Positions 60,258-64,000 of a stretch of DNA of 64,000 nucleotides are shown one piece after another. Below the pieces are notes generated by a model, which saw nothing but the letters and a program-made list of their open reading frames with translations, was not told the DNA's origin and searched no databases. Origin of the DNA: Corynebacterium sp. p3-SID1145 (GTDB lineage Bacteria > Actinomycetota > Actinomycetes > Mycobacteriales > Mycobacteriaceae); the NCBI GenBank assembly GCA_025144245.1, contig JALXXC010000006.1, forward strand, positions 110,411 through 174,410, read 5' to 3'. How positions within the stretch are numbered: the first letter of the stretch is position 1; every line of letters begins with the position of its first letter. The translations under genes were made by a program, and so were the position numbers.

Positions 60258-61565
60258 CTAGATCCTCGTCGATCCGGAACCGGTCGACCTGGACGACCTG
60301 GACGAGTCACCGTCGTCGGTGTTGTTTTCGTCGCCGTCTTCGTCCTCGAGCTCGTTTTCGAGCGCTTCGCGGAACTCGTCGTCGTCAAGCATGGACTCCT
60401 GGGCGAGCTCGTCGAGCGACATGTCGGCGTACTCGCTGTCCGGATCCAAGTTCTCCTCGTCGGAGAGGAGATCCACAGCCGCTGTGCGCACCTCGGTCTC
60501 CTTGTTCAGGCGGTCGCGGTAACGGAAGTACTGGTAGACCAGCACCGCGATCACGAACAGGCCCAGGTAGCCCAGGATCGGGTACAGGTTGGCCACCAGC
60601 TTCTTGAAACCGATGAAGGACAAAATGAACCCGACGACGCAGGCGGCGACATATGCCTTGTAGAAATTCGCCGGGTTATTGCGGGTCAAGCGCTTCGCCA
60701 GCGCGTAGATCATGCCCAGGCAGGTGTTGAACACCATGAGGAAGATCACCCACGTCATGATCTGGCCGAGCACCGGATTGATGTTGAACAGCACGGTCAG
60801 CAACGGCAGATCATCTCCGTTCACCGCCTTCGCCTCAATGAACAGCGTCACGACGAGCAGCGCAAGCATCAGCGCGTACAAACCGCCCGCGATCAGGCCG
60901 CCGACGCGGGCCGCCTTGTTGTCGAAGTGGTCGCCGCCGATGACGATCGCCATCGACACCGTGCACAGCGCGTTCAAACCCGTGTGGTTGAGGGCGCCGA
61001 GCCACCACGTCGGAGCTCCTGTAGCGCCGTCGACATTCGCCTGCGTCCATTCGCTCTGCGCCGCGAAATCGATGTCCGCGTGGGTGAATGTCCAGATCGA
61101 CGCGATCAGCACGAACGTGATCAGCAACGGCGTGACGAGTCCGAGCACGACCGAGATCTTGTTCACATCGAGACGGCCCACAAGCAGCATGATGATCAGC
61201 ATCGCCACGCCGCCGACGAACTTCGGCCAACCGTACGCCTGCTCAAGATTCGAGCCGGCACCCGCGAACATCACGAAGCCGACGCTGAACATGCAGGCAA
61301 TCGCCGACCAGTCCATGATCTTGGACGAGAGACCGTCCGAGACCTCACCGAACACACGCGTGTGCTCGTTCGCCTGGAAATAAGAACCGAAAACCAGGAA
61401 TGCCACGGCGGCAAACGCCATGACCACGCTGGCGAGGACAATGCCCCACATTCCCATCTGACCGTATGACACGAAGTACTGGAAAGCCTCCATGCCCGAC
61501 GCGAAACCGGCGCCGACAACGACACCGATGAACGCGAAACCGATTCCGATTGCGCGTTTCAACAT
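60258..61565 (-). CDS. YkvI-family membrane transporter
   Basis: A 435-residue protein with about ten membrane segments of the LeuT-like (APC) fold. The first helix has the unwound-helix pattern IGVVVGAGFASGMEAFQYFV, typical of the YkvI family. Residues about 345-435 form a cytoplasmic tail rich in Asp/Glu, ending in a Ser/Arg/Gly-rich stretch. ATG 61565 is preferred because GGTGGTG lies a few bases upstream; the frame extends further but without such a site. Substrate unknown; amino acids are possible. Confidence 0.8.
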   Translation of the reverse strand: MLKRAIGIGFAFIGVVVGAGFASGMEAFQYFVSYGQMGMWGIVLASVVMAFAAVAFLVFGSYFQANEHTRVFGEVSDGLSSKIMDWSAIACMFSVGFVMFAGAGSNLEQAYGWPKFVGGVAMLIIMLLVGRLDVNKISVVLGLVTPLLITFVLIASIWTFTHADIDFAAQSEWTQANVDGATGAPTWWLGALNHTGLNALCTVSMAIVIGGDHFDNKAARVGGLIAGGLYALMLALLVVTLFIEAKAVNGDDLPLLTVLFNINPVLGQIMTWVIFLMVFNTCLGMIYALAKRLTRNNPANFYKAYVAACVVGFILSFIGFKKLVANLYPILGYLGLFVIAVLVYQYFRYRDRLNKETEVRTAAVDLLSDEENLDPDSEYADMSLDELAQESMLDDDEFREALENELEDEDGDENNTDDGDSSRSSRSTGSGSTRI

Positions 61566-61897
61566 AAAAACACCACCTATGCGCCTCTGCGGCGCTATCA
61601 ATTACTGATGACTGCATAAGCGTAATGCCATTGGTAACGGTTTGCTGAATGCACGCCACAAAAAACGGCCGAAACCGTACGCGCCAAAGCTTGCCCGAGC
61701 TGGGAAAATGAACTAATCTCGCAAAGGCGTATCTAAGCTGTCCGAGCGGTCTCGGTCGTAATAGGAGGGCCGCCCGCACCGGAAGCGAGATCGAAATCCC
61801 AGCTCTAACACGGATTATCGTGTTCTGGCCATGCTTTTTCGAGAGATGCGCTCATGTCCATTTGCTATCTCCTATCCATTTCGGAGCAACATAACCT
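61566..61897 (+). promoter_or_regulatory. rpsA upstream region
   Basis: This 332-base gap carries the rpsA promoter and leader. A hairpin AACACG (61807-61812)/CGTGTT (61819-61824) lies in the probable leader about 75 bases before the ATG, and GGAG (61883-61886) is the likely ribosome-binding site. I found no unambiguous -35/-10 pair and no RNA gene. In E. coli S1 controls its own translation; whether the hairpin does so here is unknown. Confidence 0.4.
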
Positions 61898-63370
61898 ATG
61901 CCCACTTCTACTACCCCGCAGGTTGCCATCAACGACATCGGCAACGCTGAGGATTTTCTCGCCGCAGTTGACGCCACCATCAAGTACTTCAACGATGGGG
62001 ATATCGTCACCGGCACCGTCGTCAAGGTCGACCACGACGAGGTCCTCCTCGACATCGGCTACAAGACCGAAGGCGTCATCCTGACCCGCGAGCTCTCCAT
62101 CAAGCACGACGTCGACCCGGACGAGGTCGTCGAAATCGGCGATGAGATCGACGCACTTGTCCTGACCAAGGAGGACAAGGAAGGTCGTCTGCTTCTGTCC
62201 AAGAAGCGTGCGCAGTACGAGCGTGCCTGGGGCACCATCGAAGAACTGCAGAAGAACGACCAGCCGGTCACCGGTACCGTCATCGAGGTCGTCAAGGGTG
62301 GTCTCATCCTCGACATCGGCCTCCGTGGCTTCCTGCCGGCATCCCTCGTCGAGATGCGCCGCGTCCGCGACCTGGACCCGTACATCGGCCAGGAGCTCGA
62401 GGCGAAGATCATCGAGCTGGACAAGCACCGCAACAACGTCGTGCTGTCCCGCCGCGCATACCTCGAAGAGACCCAGTCCGCAGTCCGCTCCGACTTCCTC
62501 CACCAGCTGGAGAAGGGGCAGGTCCGCAAGGGTGTCGTTTCCTCCATCGTCAACTTCGGCGCATTCGTCGACCTTGGCGGCGTTGACGGCCTGGTCCACG
62601 TGTCCGAGCTGTCCTGGAAGCACATCGACCACCCGTCCGAGGTTGTCACCGTCGGCGACGAAGTCACCGTCGAGGTTCTCGACGTCGATCTCGACCGCGA
62701 GCGCGTTTCCCTGTCGCTGAAGGCGACCCAGGAGGATCCGTGGCGCGTCTTCGCCCGCACCCACGCTGTGGGCCAGATCGTCCCGGGCAAGGTCACCAAG
62801 CTTGTCCCGTTCGGCGCGTTCGTCCGCGTCGAGGAGGGCATCGAGGGCCTCGTCCACATCTCCGAGCTGGCTCAGCGCCACGTCGAGGTGCCGGACCAGG
62901 TCGTCAACGTCGGCGAGGAGGTCATGGTCAAGGTCATCGACATCGACCTCGACCGTCGCCGCATCTCCCTGTCCCTCAAGCAGGCTGACGAGGACTACTC
63001 CGAGGAGTTCGATCCGTCCCGCTACGGCATGGCCGACTCGTACGACGAGCAGGGCAACTACATCTTCCCGGAGGGCTTCGACCCGGAGACCAACGAGTGG
63101 ATGGAAGGCTACGACGAGGCTCGCCAGGAGTGGGAGGCCCGCTACGCCGAGGCTGCCCGCCTGCACGAGGCACACACCGCTCAGATCGAGCGTCACCGCG
63201 CTGCCGCCGCAGAGGCAGAGGCAGCCGGCGAGGGCGAGACCAACTACAGCTCCACTTCCGGCGAAGCTGCAGCTCCGGCAGCTCCGTCCGCGGGTGAGGC
63301 TGAGCAGGGTGGCTCCCTCGCTTCCGACGAGCAGCTCGCGGCTCTGCGCGAGAAGCTCGCAGGCAACTAA
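61898..63370 (+). CDS. rpsA: 30S ribosomal protein S1
   Basis: A 490-residue S1 protein with four S1 RNA-binding repeats at about 30-100, 118-185, 205-272 and 290-357 (for example GVVSSIVNFGAFVDLGGVDG and GKVTKLVPFGAFVRVEEGIEG), the usual number in actinobacteria compared with six in E. coli. The last 130 residues are acidic and Ala-rich (EAEAAGEGET), probably disordered. S1 brings mRNA to the 30S subunit. Codons are strongly biased to C-ending, as expected for high expression. A terminator follows at 63386. Confidence 0.97.
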   Translation: MPTSTTPQVAINDIGNAEDFLAAVDATIKYFNDGDIVTGTVVKVDHDEVLLDIGYKTEGVILTRELSIKHDVDPDEVVEIGDEIDALVLTKEDKEGRLLLSKKRAQYERAWGTIEELQKNDQPVTGTVIEVVKGGLILDIGLRGFLPASLVEMRRVRDLDPYIGQELEAKIIELDKHRNNVVLSRRAYLEETQSAVRSDFLHQLEKGQVRKGVVSSIVNFGAFVDLGGVDGLVHVSELSWKHIDHPSEVVTVGDEVTVEVLDVDLDRERVSLSLKATQEDPWRVFARTHAVGQIVPGKVTKLVPFGAFVRVEEGIEGLVHISELAQRHVEVPDQVVNVGEEVMVKVIDIDLDRRRISLSLKQADEDYSEEFDPSRYGMADSYDEQGNYIFPEGFDPETNEWMEGYDEARQEWEARYAEAARLHEAHTAQIERHRAAAAEAEAAGEGETNYSSTSGEAAAPAAPSAGEAEQGGSLASDEQLAALREKLAGN

Positions 63371-63385
63371 GCCAGTTCGCTGAAG

Positions 63386-63412
63386 GCCCGTACCGCAAGG
63401 TGCGGGCTTTTT
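63386..63412 (+). terminator. Rho-independent terminator of rpsA
   Basis: GCCCG-T-ACC (63386-63394) pairs with GGT-G-CGGGC (63399-63407) around a GCAA loop, with one T-G pair, followed by TTTTT (63408-63412). Confidence 0.88.
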
Positions 63413-63523
63413 GCATGCTTATCGACGTCTCGTGCCCGGCCTTTTCCTGCCCGCTGAGACTTTGTGGGTGCTGCGGTTTCTCCGTGTCAGCGGGGTTTCT
63501 GGGCAGTGTGCTGGCGTCTGCCT

Positions 63524-63548
63524 TGTGGATAAGTTGTGTTTGTCCACA
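63524..63548 (+). promoter_or_regulatory. Two DnaA-box-like 9-mers in opposite orientation
   Basis: TGTGGATAA (63524-63532, reverse complement TTATCCACA) and TTGTCCACA (63540-63548) match the E. coli-type and mycobacterial-type DnaA box consensus. They are seven bases apart, about 55 bases before the HNH gene. Two boxes are too few for an origin; they could regulate the downstream gene. Confidence 0.5.
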
Positions 63549-63601
63549 GGTTTGAGCCGGTGGGGTGTCGGGGATGCTTTTGTGGGTTTAGCGTTTGGGG
63601 C

Positions 63602-64000
63602 ATGAACGATTTCGACGCATTCATCACGACGTTGGCTGACCCTTTGACCATCCTGGCGGGCTTTGACCGTCAGGCAGCTGACCGTGCCGGAATCAAGCCC
63701 GCTACCGTCACCGAGTGGAATACCCTCCACCGGATTTATTTCGGGCCTACCCGGTTCAGGAAGAAGCAACGCCAAGCTGTGGCGATCGCCCGGGATACGA
63801 AGAAGACTTTCGACCAGCTGGCGTTGATCGAGCACCGGATGATGAAGATCACTGACCCGGCTGAGAAGTGGGCGCTTCGTGTGGCCCTGTTGTCTGTGCG
63901 GGGTAACTACGAGACGTTGAAGCGTCAGGCACGCCAGATTGTTCCGGATCGTGACGATCGGCCTGCCCCTGCTGCCACGGTCCGGTTCACCGGGTCACGT
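63602..64000 (+). CDS. HNH endonuclease family protein (13E12-like), N-terminal part
   Basis: ATG 63602 opens a frame without stop to the window end (133 codons visible). The sequence (FDAFITTLADPLTILAGFD, HRIYFGPTRF, EHRMMKITDPAEKWALRVAL) fits the N-terminal region of the 13E12-like HNH proteins found in several divergent copies in corynebacterial genomes. The HNH motif would lie beyond the window. Upstream are two DnaA-box-like sites. These genes are often variable in number and may be mobile or selfish; their role is not known. Confidence 0.7.
   Translation, partial: MNDFDAFITTLADPLTILAGFDRQAADRAGIKPATVTEWNTLHRIYFGPTRFRKKQRQAVAIARDTKKTFDQLALIEHRMMKITDPAEKWALRVALLSVRGNYETLKRQARQIVPDRDDRPAPAATVRFTGSR

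Noticed and set aside
61865-63196. 443-codon minus-strand frame opposite rpsA
   Set aside because: Val/Asp/Leu-rich shadow created by the strong codon bias of rpsA.
1-64000. CRISPR arrays or rRNA genes
   Set aside because: No regularly spaced repeats of CRISPR type and no rRNA-like sequence were seen anywhere in the window.

Overview
The window looks like the chromosome of a high-GC actinobacterium of the genus Corynebacterium. This rests on gene order (an ltbR-type regulator divergent from leuCD, followed by a mutT1-type gene, gpsA, ddl, a DUF3515 gene, thiL, ung, a DAK2 gene, recG, rsmD and coaD), on a PolA without proofreading residues and with Tyr in motif B, and on a 13E12-type HNH protein at the right edge. 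I cannot name the species.

Region 1 (1-13.9 kb) starts with the 3' end of gltX, then tRNA-Gln(CTG) and tRNA-Glu(CTC). It then becomes a patchwork built around three tRNA-Glu copies at 838, 5511 and 11768; the third has two stem-breaking changes. Between them lie a LURP-one gene, an iron-type ABC transporter operon, two large YhgE/Pip membrane proteins, and broken copies of a DUF6114-type gene, a PhzF-type gene, an SbnA-like gene and the LURP-one gene. After the third tRNA comes an intact DUF6230/DUF6114/secreted-protein operon. This is best explained by segmental duplication followed by decay and insertion.

Region 2 (13.9-18.2 kb) holds a CMD-family gene and a tightly coupled two-gene operon: an SbnA-like PLP enzyme and a 923-residue protein joining an FAD/NAD(P)-binding domain to a type III PLP decarboxylase domain. 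It is the best candidate here for an undescribed biosynthetic system.

Region 3 (18.2-35.4 kb) is mostly core metabolism: leucine synthesis with its IclR regulator, nucleotide sanitation, phospholipid and cell-wall precursor synthesis, thiamine and CoA synthesis, DNA repair, a TauE/SafE permease and an amino-acid ABC importer. Genes are packed, with ATGA or GTGA overlaps, and several convergent pairs share one CTAG as both stop codons.

Region 4 (35.4-54.6 kb) has a small secreted protein, a cutinase-family esterase, a photolyase-crtB-crtI operon, a sodium/alanine symporter, a MarR-MFS pair, the complete kdpFABCDE potassium system with candidate KdpE repeats upstream, and a UvrA-like ABC protein.

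Region 5 (54.6-57.4 kb) is a less GC-rich accessory segment. It carries one orphan gene and a transposase C-terminal fragment, and is bounded by a perfect 16-bp inverted repeat lying next to the 3' end of an unusual tRNA with anticodon CAA. Region 6 (57.5-64 kb) has polA, a YkvI-family transporter, rpsA and the start of an HNH endonuclease gene preceded by two DnaA-box-like 9-mers.
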